Of a stretch of DNA of 64,000 nt, positions 48,075 through 57,509 are shown in pieces. Position 1 is the first letter of the stretch. Every line of letters starts with the position of its first letter. The DNA comes from Pholiota molesta (lineage: Eukaryota; Basidiomycota; Agaricomycetes; Agaricales; Strophariaceae), in the NCBI GenBank assembly GCA_014925825.1, contig JACGCK010000064.1, forward strand, positions 1-64,000, read 5' to 3'. Below the pieces are notes generated by a model, which was given only the letters and a program-made list of their open reading frames with translations, had not been told where the DNA came from and did not search any database. A program made the position numbers and the translations under genes.

Positions 48075-49949
48075 TTGACTGCATGCTTCTCTCGATTACA
48101 TCAATTAAATGTAGTCGAAAGTCATGAACTGGCGTATATGCCATGTGTATCCAACGCTTCAAGCGTGTTATATTCAACGAATATTATTCGTGTCGACACA
48201 TGTAATGTGTTTATGTCACCGGTTACAATCACTACAAAGTTATGCATATTAAATGAAATTCTTATTTTAACCGGTAATAATAATGTGTGCTCTAATTTGA
48301 CTTCAATTGCTGGTACAAGCATGCTCAGCTCACAATTGATATATACAAATGAGGTCTGGATGCCTCTGCATATAGCTCATTATTTCCAAAGTGTGATAGC
48401 GGTATATTTTAGAATTATAACTGCTATATTTAAACCAACACCAACATATGATGTTACTTTGTGTGTGTTAGAATTAAACAAACATACCAGAATCAAAATT
48501 ATGGTTTGCAAGATTAAATGGTTTATTCATCGGAACATTATGAGTAAACATGCATTTGCTTTAGTTGAAGATCGGAACAGAGGTAGGTATGCTTATTACA
48601 TATATGGTATACTACAGAAACAATATGGTTGTAGAACTTATCGCCATACCGATAATATCCCTAACTCCAACTTACTGCGAGCAAGTATAATGCAAGGTGG
48701 TGGTAAGCATAAGCATACAATGTCAGGAAGTAGTCTTATGGATTATGTTGTGAAACCTAGTGATGCACATATAGATGAAACCCAGCAATATTTATTTGTG
48801 TGCTATATAGATAAGTATGGTCTTGATAATCTTATGGCACAGCGACCATTATCTGTTGCCACGCAATTGCCTTTAAATACATTGTTTGATTGCTTGACCC
48901 GACTTGATCTGGTAGGTATAGCAAGAATACATGGCATTAAATTTACTAACACATCAACAAAGCAACAGAGAATTGCAAAGTTTGCTCATCATTATTGTCC
49001 AAGCTGTAATGAATACTTTTCTGTTTTTGAGCCTGTTACAGTATCAGAAGAGAAACGTAAAGAGTTAGCTCGAGAACGTCTTCAAGAAAAACGGGGTAAA
49101 AAGAAGAAAGAGCTTGATAATAACGCAAATAATAAATCTATTATAACAGATTCATCTTTAGATAGATCTAAACAGAAAGCTGTTTATCCCCCATCTCCTC
49201 CAAGTAATTCTTTGATTCAGCGAATAATTACAGGTTACTGTAACGATACAAGTCCAAGTATGTTTGAAGAGGCAGGTTGCCTAGTCTGTGGACAATTGAG
49301 TTTGTTGAGCGAATTATCAGATATTAAATCCTCAGATATAGATATGACATTATTACAAGTCCCAGATGTCTCTAGATTAGAACGGCTTAAATTAACAGAT
49401 CCTATAGAAGAAATAAACACTCCTATTATTGACTCAAAGTCTAAAAAAATTTGTATAACATGTAAGAAAATACTGTTAAATGGTAAACTACCTACAAAAG
49501 CTTTGGCAAATGGGCTATGGTTGGGAGATGTTCCTCCACAACTAGCATGTCTAACATTTGCGGAACAAATGCTCATAGCTCGAGTAAGACATAACCGATG
49601 TTTGGTACGTGTTTCATCAGGAAGAGCAAAAATGATTGCTAATTGTATTATGTTTTCGAATCCTACAGTAAAAGTATATCACGCACTTCCTCCCTCAAAA
49701 GCTGAGTTGAATGAAGTCTTGGCCTTTGTTTTTTTGGGAAGCACAATGCCAACAGAAGATGATTACAAACGGACTCCAATGCTAGTTAGAAGAAATAATG
49801 TAGCAGATGCTTTAGAATGGCTGAAATTGAATCATAAAGATTATCATGATCTTGAAATATCCAACGAAAATTTAGAGTCCTATCCTTTATCAGGTGTACC
49901 TGTGGTAATAGACTATCGCCAAAGTAAAAAAATGATTCTAATAAAATAG
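48075..49949 (+). CDS. Helitron protein, segment 1 (N-terminal region)
   Basis: The clearly coding part begins near 48,690 with MSGSSLMDYVVKP and runs through FAHHYCPSCNEYFSVF, a basic region, GCLVCGQLSLL and CITCKKILLNGKLPTKALAN, then GLWLGDVPPQLACLTFAEQM, a pattern (ALANxLWLGxVPxxLxxLTxxEQMLIAR) common to the N-terminal region of Helitron and Helitron-like proteins (DUF6570 type). Paired CxxC motifs suggest zinc binding. The first 200 codons are weakly protein-like and the true start may be downstream. The frame ends after YRQSKK at an A7 run (49926-49932); with one more A it continues directly into segment 2. Confidence 0.8.
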   Translation: MTACFSRLHQLNVVESHELAYMPCVSNASSVLYSTNIIRVDTCNVFMSPVTITTKLCILNEILILTGNNNVCSNLTSIAGTSMLSSQLIYTNEVWMPLHIAHYFQSVIAVYFRIITAIFKPTPTYDVTLCVLELNKHTRIKIMVCKIKWFIHRNIMSKHAFALVEDRNRGRYAYYIYGILQKQYGCRTYRHTDNIPNSNLLRASIMQGGGKHKHTMSGSSLMDYVVKPSDAHIDETQQYLFVCYIDKYGLDNLMAQRPLSVATQLPLNTLFDCLTRLDLVGIARIHGIKFTNTSTKQQRIAKFAHHYCPSCNEYFSVFEPVTVSEEKRKELARERLQEKRGKKKKELDNNANNKSIITDSSLDRSKQKAVYPPSPPSNSLIQRIITGYCNDTSPSMFEEAGCLVCGQLSLLSELSDIKSSDIDMTLLQVPDVSRLERLKLTDPIEEINTPIIDSKSKKICITCKKILLNGKLPTKALANGLWLGDVPPQLACLTFAEQMLIARVRHNRCLVRVSSGRAKMIANCIMFSNPTVKVYHALPPSKAELNEVLAFVFLGSTMPTEDDYKRTPMLVRRNNVADALEWLKLNHKDYHDLEISNENLESYPLSGVPVVIDYRQSKKMILIK

Positions 49950-49957
49950 CCACTGCA

Positions 49958-51445
49958 ATGAGTAAATTTGATCATGAATTTGAAGAGGGTACAGAAGAAG
50001 GAGAATGCCCTTTTACAGTACATGGAATAACAGGTGAAGAATATAACACACTTTCAATAGATGCACTTAAAATTAGAGCACTTCGGCATTTGGACAAAGA
50101 TGGTTTGGCTCTAGGCATAGGTCATGATAGTACACCTCAATCAATGTATGATAATCCCCAAGCATATCCGCAAATGTTTCCTTGGTTATTCCCTTACGGG
50201 TTTGGTGGAATTGGTCAATTACGACATAAGAGCAAATTTTCGGAAAGTGAACATAAGAAATGGCTGCTAATGTACCATGATAAACGATTTCAAACAGATT
50301 TGTATTTTCCAATTGTTGCATTTAATCATGAGCAAATGAAAGGAAGTGCAATTGGTAGTACTTTATTAGCAAAGAGAAAAGATTTTGCTGATGTATCAAA
50401 CCGATTACTTAAAATACGATCCCCAGTATTAAAAAATATTGCAACACGAATGGAAAGTGGGGAAATTGTGCGACCTGAAACGGAAGAAGAAAAGCTATGT
50501 TTCAAAATTTTGGGGGACTTAGATTATATTGCAACTCATGTAAAAGGTTCAATAACAAATAAAAAATATATGAGAAATGAAATATGGTCTTTACTTGCCT
50601 TTAAAGGTGCACCATCATGGTTTATTACCTTTTCACCAGCCGATAATAAACACCCTATATGTTTATACTATGCTGATAAAGATATAACATTCAAACCGTC
50701 ATTGCGAACATCAAGTGAACGTGACTTACTAGTACTACGTAACCCTATTGCAGCTGCAAGGTTCTTTGATTTCTTGGTCAAAATGGTAATTAAACATGTA
50801 CTAGGTGTTGGAACTGACCATTCTGGCTTATATGGTGATACTTCAGCTTATTATGGCACAGTAGAGCAGCAGGGTCGATTAACTTTACATATGCATATGC
50901 TATTATGGATTAATGGATCACTAAGCCCTCAAGAGATTCGTGATCGGATTATGGGTGCTGATTCCGAGTTTCAATCTGCATTGGTAGCATATTTAGAGGG
51001 CTGTCATAGCGGTGAATTTCTAACAGGCTCTCTGGATGAAATCGGGGCAAAAACCCCATATAGGCCTGAAAATGATGCATATAAAGGGCTACATACCATT
51101 ATACAGCCTGAGTTAAATAAAAATGTGGATACTGATCCAAATTATAAAGACCCCACACACACTATGCCTATATGTCCTCCAGAAACTTGTAATGTATTAC
51201 ATGCAAATAATTATCCAAATATTGAGCCATGCCAAACCTGTAATGAATCAGCAAATTGGTGGTCTCAATTTGAAAATACAACAGATGATTTATTATATAG
51301 ATCTAACATGCATACTTGTAGACAAGCCAATCCTAAGAAAAAAAGAAGAAAAAAACTAATGTCAATGAGGATGACAATGAAAACCCTACTATTAGTAAAG
51401 ATGATATTAAAAAAGCAGCCCGAAATGGACCTAAGGGTTGTTTAA
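49958..51445 (+). CDS. Helitron protein, segment 2 (HUH Rep domain)
   Basis: Continuation of the same protein in the -1 frame (KIATAMSKFDHEFEEGTEEG ECPFTVHG). It holds the Helitron_like_N domain: PQMFPWLFPYGFGGIG, FQTDLYFPIVAFNHEQ, GAPSWFITFSPAD and the HUH metal-binding motif RLTLHMHMLLW (about 50,876-50,910). HUH Rep nucleases cut and join single-stranded DNA during rolling-circle transposition. The frame ends in a Lys-rich run at two A7 tracts (51338-51344 and 51349-51355) and continues in the next segment as TNVNEDDNENPTISKDDIKK. The break separates the HUH motif from the catalytic tyrosines. Confidence 0.88.
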   Translation: MSKFDHEFEEGTEEGECPFTVHGITGEEYNTLSIDALKIRALRHLDKDGLALGIGHDSTPQSMYDNPQAYPQMFPWLFPYGFGGIGQLRHKSKFSESEHKKWLLMYHDKRFQTDLYFPIVAFNHEQMKGSAIGSTLLAKRKDFADVSNRLLKIRSPVLKNIATRMESGEIVRPETEEEKLCFKILGDLDYIATHVKGSITNKKYMRNEIWSLLAFKGAPSWFITFSPADNKHPICLYYADKDITFKPSLRTSSERDLLVLRNPIAAARFFDFLVKMVIKHVLGVGTDHSGLYGDTSAYYGTVEQQGRLTLHMHMLLWINGSLSPQEIRDRIMGADSEFQSALVAYLEGCHSGEFLTGSLDEIGAKTPYRPENDAYKGLHTIIQPELNKNVDTDPNYKDPTHTMPICPPETCNVLHANNYPNIEPCQTCNESANWWSQFENTTDDLLYRSNMHTCRQANPKKKRRKKLMSMRMTMKTLLLVKMILKKQPEMDLRVV

Positions 51446-51462
51446 ATCAAAACGGAGTCTGT

Positions 51463-54400
51463 ATGGCACGTTTTCCTCGCGACATATATCCTGAAACTAT
51501 TATAAACAAGGATGATGGGCATATATTTATGAAGAAATTAGAACCAATGATGAATACCTTTACACCAGCTTTAACTTATCTATTACGTTGCAATACTGAT
51601 GTATCTAGTTTATTGTCTGGAACATCAGTAAAAGCTATTATTTCATATGTTACCGACTACGTAACAAAACCAACTCTCAAAACACATCAAATATTTTCAT
51701 CTGCATATGATATTTTTGACAGAAATTCAGAACTATTAGGTGGTGACGTAAAGGCAAAGGAGGCTGCAAGAAAATTAATATTACAGATTGTCAACTCACT
51801 TACATCAAAGTTAGAAATTGGAAGTCCAATGGCAGCCTTGTATTTGTTAGGAAATCCTGACCATTATACTAGTCATGAGTTTGTTAGCTTTTGGTGGAGA
51901 ACTTACGTAAATGAAGTTAGACGATCATGGGAGGATATAGAGCCTAATGACCCAGCTCTAGAGACTATAATTGATAATGAATATGATTCAGATATATACA
52001 TAGATGACAGTGATGATGGTGATAGTGATAATGGTAGTGAAGATGGTGATAGAGATGATAATAATCATTATACTAATAAATTAAAAGGAGGTGGCCAGAA
52101 TATTCAACACATTAAAGCTAAATCTGTAAAGTCTAGTAATGAGTTGAAACATGAAGAAACAGCTTTCAATGACAAGACTGATATTGATAAAGTTGTTATT
52201 AACCGTATTGGAGATAATTATGTTGCGAGTTCTAATCTGGACGATTATAAATTTAGGCCACATATTTATGCTAATATGTCTCTTTATAATTGGATTCAAA
52301 CACATAAAAAACAGAAACGTACACGTAAAAATGCTAACAAATTTGAATTAGGAGTCAAATTTAAAGATTTAAAAAAAGAAAACTTTAGTACTACTTTAGA
52401 AGATGAATGGGAAATGGCCGACTATGCTAGAAATACTAAATATCAACCATTTTTACCAGAACATCCATTGTATATGACACATGAAGTAGTTTGTGACTTG
52501 TCAAAAATAGATACTATGGTTCCTGATTTTATTGGTGGTAGTTTACCTCGTTCTGATCAAGGTGACTATGAATTCTATGCAATGACAATGTTAACATTAT
52601 TCAAACCATGGCGATCTGGTAAATCCCTAAAATTAGACCATCAATCATGGACTGAAGCTTTTAATGAATATAAATTTACCACTGTAGATAAACAGTTTAT
52701 GAAAAATTTCAATTTACGATATGAATGTCTAGATGCTAGAGATGATTTCCATTCTGAAATTAAAAAACGCACAAAAAGAGCAGCACAGTCTAATATAGTA
52801 TATAAAGCTAATAGCGATGATAGTGATGAATATGACACTGATGATGATTATACTGACAGACCCAAGCCAAATATCAAATATATAGGGCCGGATGCATTGA
52901 AAAGAGAACGTCAGAAGCAAGAAATTATGACAATTTTAAAACATTCCGGATGGTCAATGAAACCTATTGAATATATACAATCACATGTGTTACAGGCAAT
53001 TAGACCTATAAACAAATTGTCAGCAATTGAATGGCGCAATATTGTGAAAGATATACGGGATAAGGTTTTACGTTTCAAATCAACCAATATTCATAAAGGC
53101 AGCCAACAAACCAATACTAAATTTGAAAGTAAGGTAGCAAATGAGGTTAAACTAGTAGATGCTGATTATCTAAAATTCAATTTTAAAGCCAAGAAAGAAG
53201 AGACACAGAATATTATGACTGATATTGTTAAAGAATTCAAATTAAATAAAGAGCAAAAGCGAGCATTTCATATAATCGCAAATCATGCGGCATCAATTAG
53301 TCCTTCACAATTGAAAATGCACTTGGGGGGTATGGGTGGAACGGGAAAAACACAAGTTATTAAAGCTTTGATTGAAATGTTTAATCGAAAGAAAGAGTCA
53401 CATCGATTTATGGTATTAGCACCTACGGGTACAGCAGCATCTTTGTTAAATGGTTCCACATACCATTCTGCCTTAGGAATTCGTATGGTTGATAAGAAAG
53501 AAGCAGGTGTTGATAAAACAAGTGTAGCAAGCTTAAATGATGTCCGAACAAAACTAACTGGTGTTGACTATATTTTTATTGATGAAATTTCAATGATATC
53601 CTGCTTTGAATTATATGCTATTAGTAAGAGATTAAGTGATGTAAGAAATATTCCTGATAAGCCATTTGGAGGAATGAATATGATTTTAGCAGGAGATTTT
53701 GCGCAATTACCACCAGTCACGGCCAAATCAGCATTATATGAACAAGGGACCATTGGAAAATTACAGAATTATAATATGAGTATACGAGATCAAGAAAATA
53801 CCATTGGTCTTTTAATTTGGCATCAAATAACAACAGTAGTTATCTTAAAAAAAAATATGCGGCAACTTAGTCAAAGTGAAGATGATGCATTATTACGCAA
53901 GACACTTGAAAATATGCGATATGCAGCTTGTACACTTGAAGACCTTAAATTTTTAGCCTCAAGAACAGTTGGGCCTGGGCCAAATAATCCAAAATTAACA
54001 GATTCACAATTCCGAAATGTATCTGTAATAACAGCTTGGAATTCACAAAAAGATGTGATAAATGATTTAGGTAGTAAACGTTTTGCGGAAGATACAGGTC
54101 AGGAACTCGTACATTTTTATTCAGTTGATAAACAAAATGGTTATGATAATGATGGTACTTCAAATAAAAAGAAACGTAAAGGTTCCAAGACTAGAAAAGT
54201 CAGTGAATGGGACCAGGAGGAAATGTGGGAAGCTAGCCCTTGTACAAGTGATGGTGTAGCAGGTAAATTGTCCTTATGTATTGGCCTTCCAATCATGATC
54301 AGAAATAATGAGGCTACCGAATTATGTATCACAAAAGGCCAGGAAGGTAAAGTAGCCGGATGGGAAAGTTCTATTGGGCCCCATGGTAAGCCAGTACTAG

Positions 54401-55995
54401 ATACTTTGTTTGTAGAACTTATATCACCTCCAAAGGATATACAAATACCAGATTTGCCTTTGAATGTAGTGCCAATAGCAAGGTCATCAACATATGTTTT
54501 GTGCAAAATGGATGATGGAGGAAAGATTGGGGTTCGTAGACAACAAGTTCTTGTTTTACCAAATTTTGCAATGACTGATTATGCTTCGCAAGGTAAAACT
54601 AGACCTTTTAATGTGGTTGATTTAAACCATTGCAAAAATCATCAATCATGTTACACTGCTTTGTCTCGTAGCTCAAATGCTGCCGGAACTGTTATTATAC
54701 AAGGTTTTTCAACAAATAAAATAACAAAGGGAATATCTGGATATTTGAGACAAGAGTTCAGAGAACTAGAAATGTTAAATACAATCACTTGTCTTAATTA
54801 TGAAAATAAATTACCTTCTACTGTGTCAGGCAGCTTGCGTAATCAATTAATTAGGTCATATCAATTGTGGCGTTCAACTGAACCTGAACTATTCGATAAA
54901 GACATAGAAGATTGGCATAGTGCTATGAAGTGGCAGGATAATGAGATACAAATCCGTCAAGTTGAAGAAGATGGAACATGGGACTTAAATACCAATGCAA
55001 AAGCAGTAAATGTTGGTATCCAAATTAAGAAAAAGGGTCATATTAAATCTACTCCAAAAAGAATCAATAACTCAGAATATTCCCAAGACAATAATAGTAT
55101 TACAAAATGTAAAAAATTACGACAAAATATTGAATCAACTCCACATACCAGTCTGATGGGCCCTCAATGGGACAATAGCAACTTTAGCTGTGCTTATGAC
55201 TCTCTAATAGTAATTTTGTACAATTTATGGATTGAAAATCCTGTATTTTGGAGTTCAAATTTAATCAATTATAGCAAATATATGGATAGACTATTATTAG
55301 AATTTAATAAGGTAAGGCAGGGCACAATCTCAATAGAACATGCACGTAACACTGTTAGACAGCTATTGCATACAGACAATAGTACTCTATTTCCAATGGG
55401 TCAAGAATATGTATATATCTCTGAACTAATAAGATATGTAATAGGAGAAAAGAATCACGGAGTAATTAATTACAAATGTAATGTATGTAATTATTCAAGT
55501 CCTTCTCTATATCTCAATAATTCAACAATGCTTGTTTTGCGTGATTATCATAAAGAAGGTATAAATAAAATATCAGATATTTTGAACATAAAGACAAACT
55601 CATCTAGTACATGTGAAAAGTGTCCACAATGCTATCATAACTGCAATATATCAGTACCAACCTATACTAGTGGAAATATTAATTCTGTTCCACATATTTT
55701 AGCACTGGAAATATATAATGAACGCAACAGAATAAAACCTGATATAGAATTTAGCATCAATTATGGATCTGTTAATTGTAAATTAAGATTATGTGGAATA
55801 ATTTATGGTGGTCAACAGCATTTTACCAGTCGCTTCATTGACAAGTCAGGCACTGTATGGTATCATGATGGTATAGAAACTGGTAATACATTAACTCAAG
55901 AAAATTCGCTAACATTACTAACAGATACTTCATTTTTAAGAACTGCAGCATCAAACCAAAAGCAAATATTATTGTGTATATATAAAAGAATGTAA
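51463..55995 (+). CDS. Helitron protein, segment 3 (Y2 tyrosines, PIF1-type helicase, USP-like domain)
   Basis: The first part completes the Rep domain with the two-tyrosine motif SYVTDYVTKP (about 51,645). After a linker rich in Asp/Asn comes a PIF1/RecD-type SF1 helicase: GGMGGTGKTQVIKAL (Walker A, about 53,326), DYIFIDEISMIS (Walker B), GDFAQLPPV and YTALSRSSNAAG. Beyond the helicase, from about 55,160, is a further domain with DNSNFSCAYDSL (candidate catalytic Cys, about 55,189), two Cys pairs (CNVCNYSS, CEKCPQC) and GGQQHFTSRFID with TVWYHDG (candidate His), in the order found in ubiquitin-specific proteases. The frame is open for 1,510 codons. The role of the protease-like domain is unknown. 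Confidence 0.88.
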   Translation: MARFPRDIYPETIINKDDGHIFMKKLEPMMNTFTPALTYLLRCNTDVSSLLSGTSVKAIISYVTDYVTKPTLKTHQIFSSAYDIFDRNSELLGGDVKAKEAARKLILQIVNSLTSKLEIGSPMAALYLLGNPDHYTSHEFVSFWWRTYVNEVRRSWEDIEPNDPALETIIDNEYDSDIYIDDSDDGDSDNGSEDGDRDDNNHYTNKLKGGGQNIQHIKAKSVKSSNELKHEETAFNDKTDIDKVVINRIGDNYVASSNLDDYKFRPHIYANMSLYNWIQTHKKQKRTRKNANKFELGVKFKDLKKENFSTTLEDEWEMADYARNTKYQPFLPEHPLYMTHEVVCDLSKIDTMVPDFIGGSLPRSDQGDYEFYAMTMLTLFKPWRSGKSLKLDHQSWTEAFNEYKFTTVDKQFMKNFNLRYECLDARDDFHSEIKKRTKRAAQSNIVYKANSDDSDEYDTDDDYTDRPKPNIKYIGPDALKRERQKQEIMTILKHSGWSMKPIEYIQSHVLQAIRPINKLSAIEWRNIVKDIRDKVLRFKSTNIHKGSQQTNTKFESKVANEVKLVDADYLKFNFKAKKEETQNIMTDIVKEFKLNKEQKRAFHIIANHAASISPSQLKMHLGGMGGTGKTQVIKALIEMFNRKKESHRFMVLAPTGTAASLLNGSTYHSALGIRMVDKKEAGVDKTSVASLNDVRTKLTGVDYIFIDEISMISCFELYAISKRLSDVRNIPDKPFGGMNMILAGDFAQLPPVTAKSALYEQGTIGKLQNYNMSIRDQENTIGLLIWHQITTVVILKKNMRQLSQSEDDALLRKTLENMRYAACTLEDLKFLASRTVGPGPNNPKLTDSQFRNVSVITAWNSQKDVINDLGSKRFAEDTGQELVHFYSVDKQNGYDNDGTSNKKKRKGSKTRKVSEWDQEEMWEASPCTSDGVAGKLSLCIGLPIMIRNNEATELCITKGQEGKVAGWESSIGPHGKPVLDTLFVELISPPKDIQIPDLPLNVVPIARSSTYVLCKMDDGGKIGVRRQQVLVLPNFAMTDYASQGKTRPFNVVDLNHCKNHQSCYTALSRSSNAAGTVIIQGFSTNKITKGISGYLRQEFRELEMLNTITCLNYENKLPSTVSGSLRNQLIRSYQLWRSTEPELFDKDIEDWHSAMKWQDNEIQIRQVEEDGTWDLNTNAKAVNVGIQIKKKGHIKSTPKRINNSEYSQDNNSITKCKKLRQNIESTPHTSLMGPQWDNSNFSCAYDSLIVILYNLWIENPVFWSSNLINYSKYMDRLLLEFNKVRQGTISIEHARNTVRQLLHTDNSTLFPMGQEYVYISELIRYVIGEKNHGVINYKCNVCNYSSPSLYLNNSTMLVLRDYHKEGINKISDILNIKTNSSSTCEKCPQCYHNCNISVPTYTSGNINSVPHILALEIYNERNRIKPDIEFSINYGSVNCKLRLCGIIYGGQQHFTSRFIDKSGTVWYHDGIETGNTLTQENSLTLLTDTSFLRTAASNQKQILLCIYKRM

Positions 55996-56032
55996 TTATA
56001 AATAGCACCAAACCAAAATAATATTAAAATTA

Positions 56033-56135
56033 TGGCTATTGCACTAAATGGCATGGCATCGAGTCTTTTATTTGTAGATAATGAAAATTGAAATCGCAAA
56101 AAAGACTCGATGCCATGCCATGCAGTGCAATGGCC
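56033..56135. repeat. Long hairpin behind the Helitron ORF
   Basis: Arms 56033-56069 and 56098-56135 are inverted copies (core GGCATGGCATCGAGTCTTTT) with three or four mismatches and a loop of about 28 nt. It begins 38 bp after the stop codon. The outer GGCCATTGC and inner GAGTCTTT match the hairpin at 17,552-17,643. Confidence 0.88.
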
Positions 56136-56156
56136 ACTAAACCAAGTTACATAATA

Positions 56157-56962
56157 AGTCCCCATTGTTAATGTTTCGCGACCGCCCACATGTCCATGGA
56201 CTATGGAGGTATTGCCTATTTTTCTTGATTATTGCTGGCTGACTGTTCTTGTCATTGACTTGAAGATTACCTGGGAGCTCGAGAATGCTAGGCATTTGGT
56301 CTCGTCGCCTCAGTGACATCTCGAGGTAAATTATACACGTGAATTTGCTATTTGCGCACTAAAGTGAATTTTAGCTTTTTGTCATAACCGTGGACAAGCA
56401 CATTGAGTACGTCTTTGCATTTCAGTTATCCGCTTCTTTTTGAAATCCCAAAAGCCGCAAACTCTTAAATCGAGCATCAAGCTTTCTGTGCAAACATGAA
56501 GCTGCTTTTGGACCCATTTCTTCGTGTGTAACCAGTTCATTCAATTCACAAATTGACAATCTTAAGTTTAAAGTCCCCATTGTTAATGTTTCGCGACCGC
56601 CCACATGTCCATGGACTATGGAGGTATCAGTGCATGGTTTTCTTGACTATTGCTTGCTAAGTGTTCTTGCCATTGACTGGAAGACTAACTGGGAGCTCGA
56701 GGATGCTAGGCATTTGGTCTCGTCGCCTCAGCGACATCTCGAGGTAAATTGTACACGTGAATTTGCTATTTACGCACTAAAGTCAATTTTAGCTTTTTGT
56801 TGTAAGCACATTGAGTACGTCTTTCATTTCAGTTATCTGCTTCTTTTTGAAATCCCAACAGCCGCAAACTCTTAAATCGAGCATCGAGCTTTCTGTGCAA
56901 ACATGAAGCCGCTTTTGGACCCATTTCTTCGTGTGTAACCAGTTCATTCAATTCACAATCTA
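56157..56962. repeat. 414-bp tandem direct repeat, two copies
   Basis: AGTCCCCATTGTTAATG starts at 56157 and 56571. The copies stay alignable for about 390 bp with small indels, ending near TTCATTCAATTCACAA. Each contains a segment starting GTAAATT and ending TTTTAG that could be an intron. Frames are short and I see no known domain. The following 56,963-57,300 has two more intron-like blocks (ending TTGCATTTTAG and TTACATTTTAG) but no recognisable protein. Confidence 0.85.
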
Positions 56963-57309
56963 TTGACTACTCTGTAATTTCTAGCATCTTTGAAATTCCA
57001 GTCTCTATAAGCTTTCGCGCCTATTAACAAGCTTCAAACGAGAGTCAACCTGTTGAGTAACTTGGTGCGCGAACCCCGTTTATTGACTATCAACTGACTA
57101 GTTGCATTTTAGAGCAATCTATCGCCATTTTCCCTTATGCATGAGCTTCAACTTGCCGTGCCGAACTTGCTGCGTCCACGAGCTTCAAACGTTCCGCACA
57201 TGCCATGTCCATTTCGGACTTGCCACACATTCCGCACGAGCATGTCACTTGGTATGCAAACCTGTTTATTGATTATCTACTAACTACTTACATTTTAGGC
57301 CTATCTATG

Positions 57310-57335
57310 TTAGCCTGCCCTTCGGGGTGGGCTAA
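57310..57335. repeat. Hairpin with TTCG loop
   Basis: TTAGCCTGCCC-TTCG-GGGTGGGCTAA: an 11-bp stem (two G-T pairs) capped by a TTCG tetraloop. Candidate terminal hairpin of a rolling-circle element, just before GC-rich host-like sequence begins at about 57,410. Confidence 0.7.
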
Positions 57336-57509
57336 CCTTTGATCCTATGATCTCCCTACACGCCAAAAAAGGTCAGATACTAACGTGTTTTCACGTTTTC
57401 ACGCCGTATGGTAATTCCCGCCCAACGACCCTGCACCCCGACATCACCAAATGGGGCACAGGCGCCGACCCCGCCACGCTCGCGCTCCGGTCAATCCTAC
57501 AGCGCCAAA

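Larger units (their letters stand above)
47820..56140 (+). mobile_element. Autonomous Helitron (RepHel type), boundaries approximate
   Basis: An AT-rich stretch holding a Rep-helicase coding region in three consecutive frames (48,075-55,995), followed 38 bp later by a 36-bp-arm hairpin with CTAA directly after it (56,137-56,140). The 5' end is not defined; I see no unambiguous TC start. Base composition is sharply lower in GC than the flanking genes, as expected of foreign or mobile DNA. Confidence 0.8.

Noticed and set aside
48000..48322. Minus-strand frames opposite the Helitron 5' region
   Set aside because: AT-rich open frames without coding character.
49926..49932. Programmed -1 frameshift in the Helitron
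   Set aside because: The run does not form a canonical X-XXY-YYZ site in the zero frame, and the same kind of break occurs in many unrelated genes here; sequencing error is simpler.
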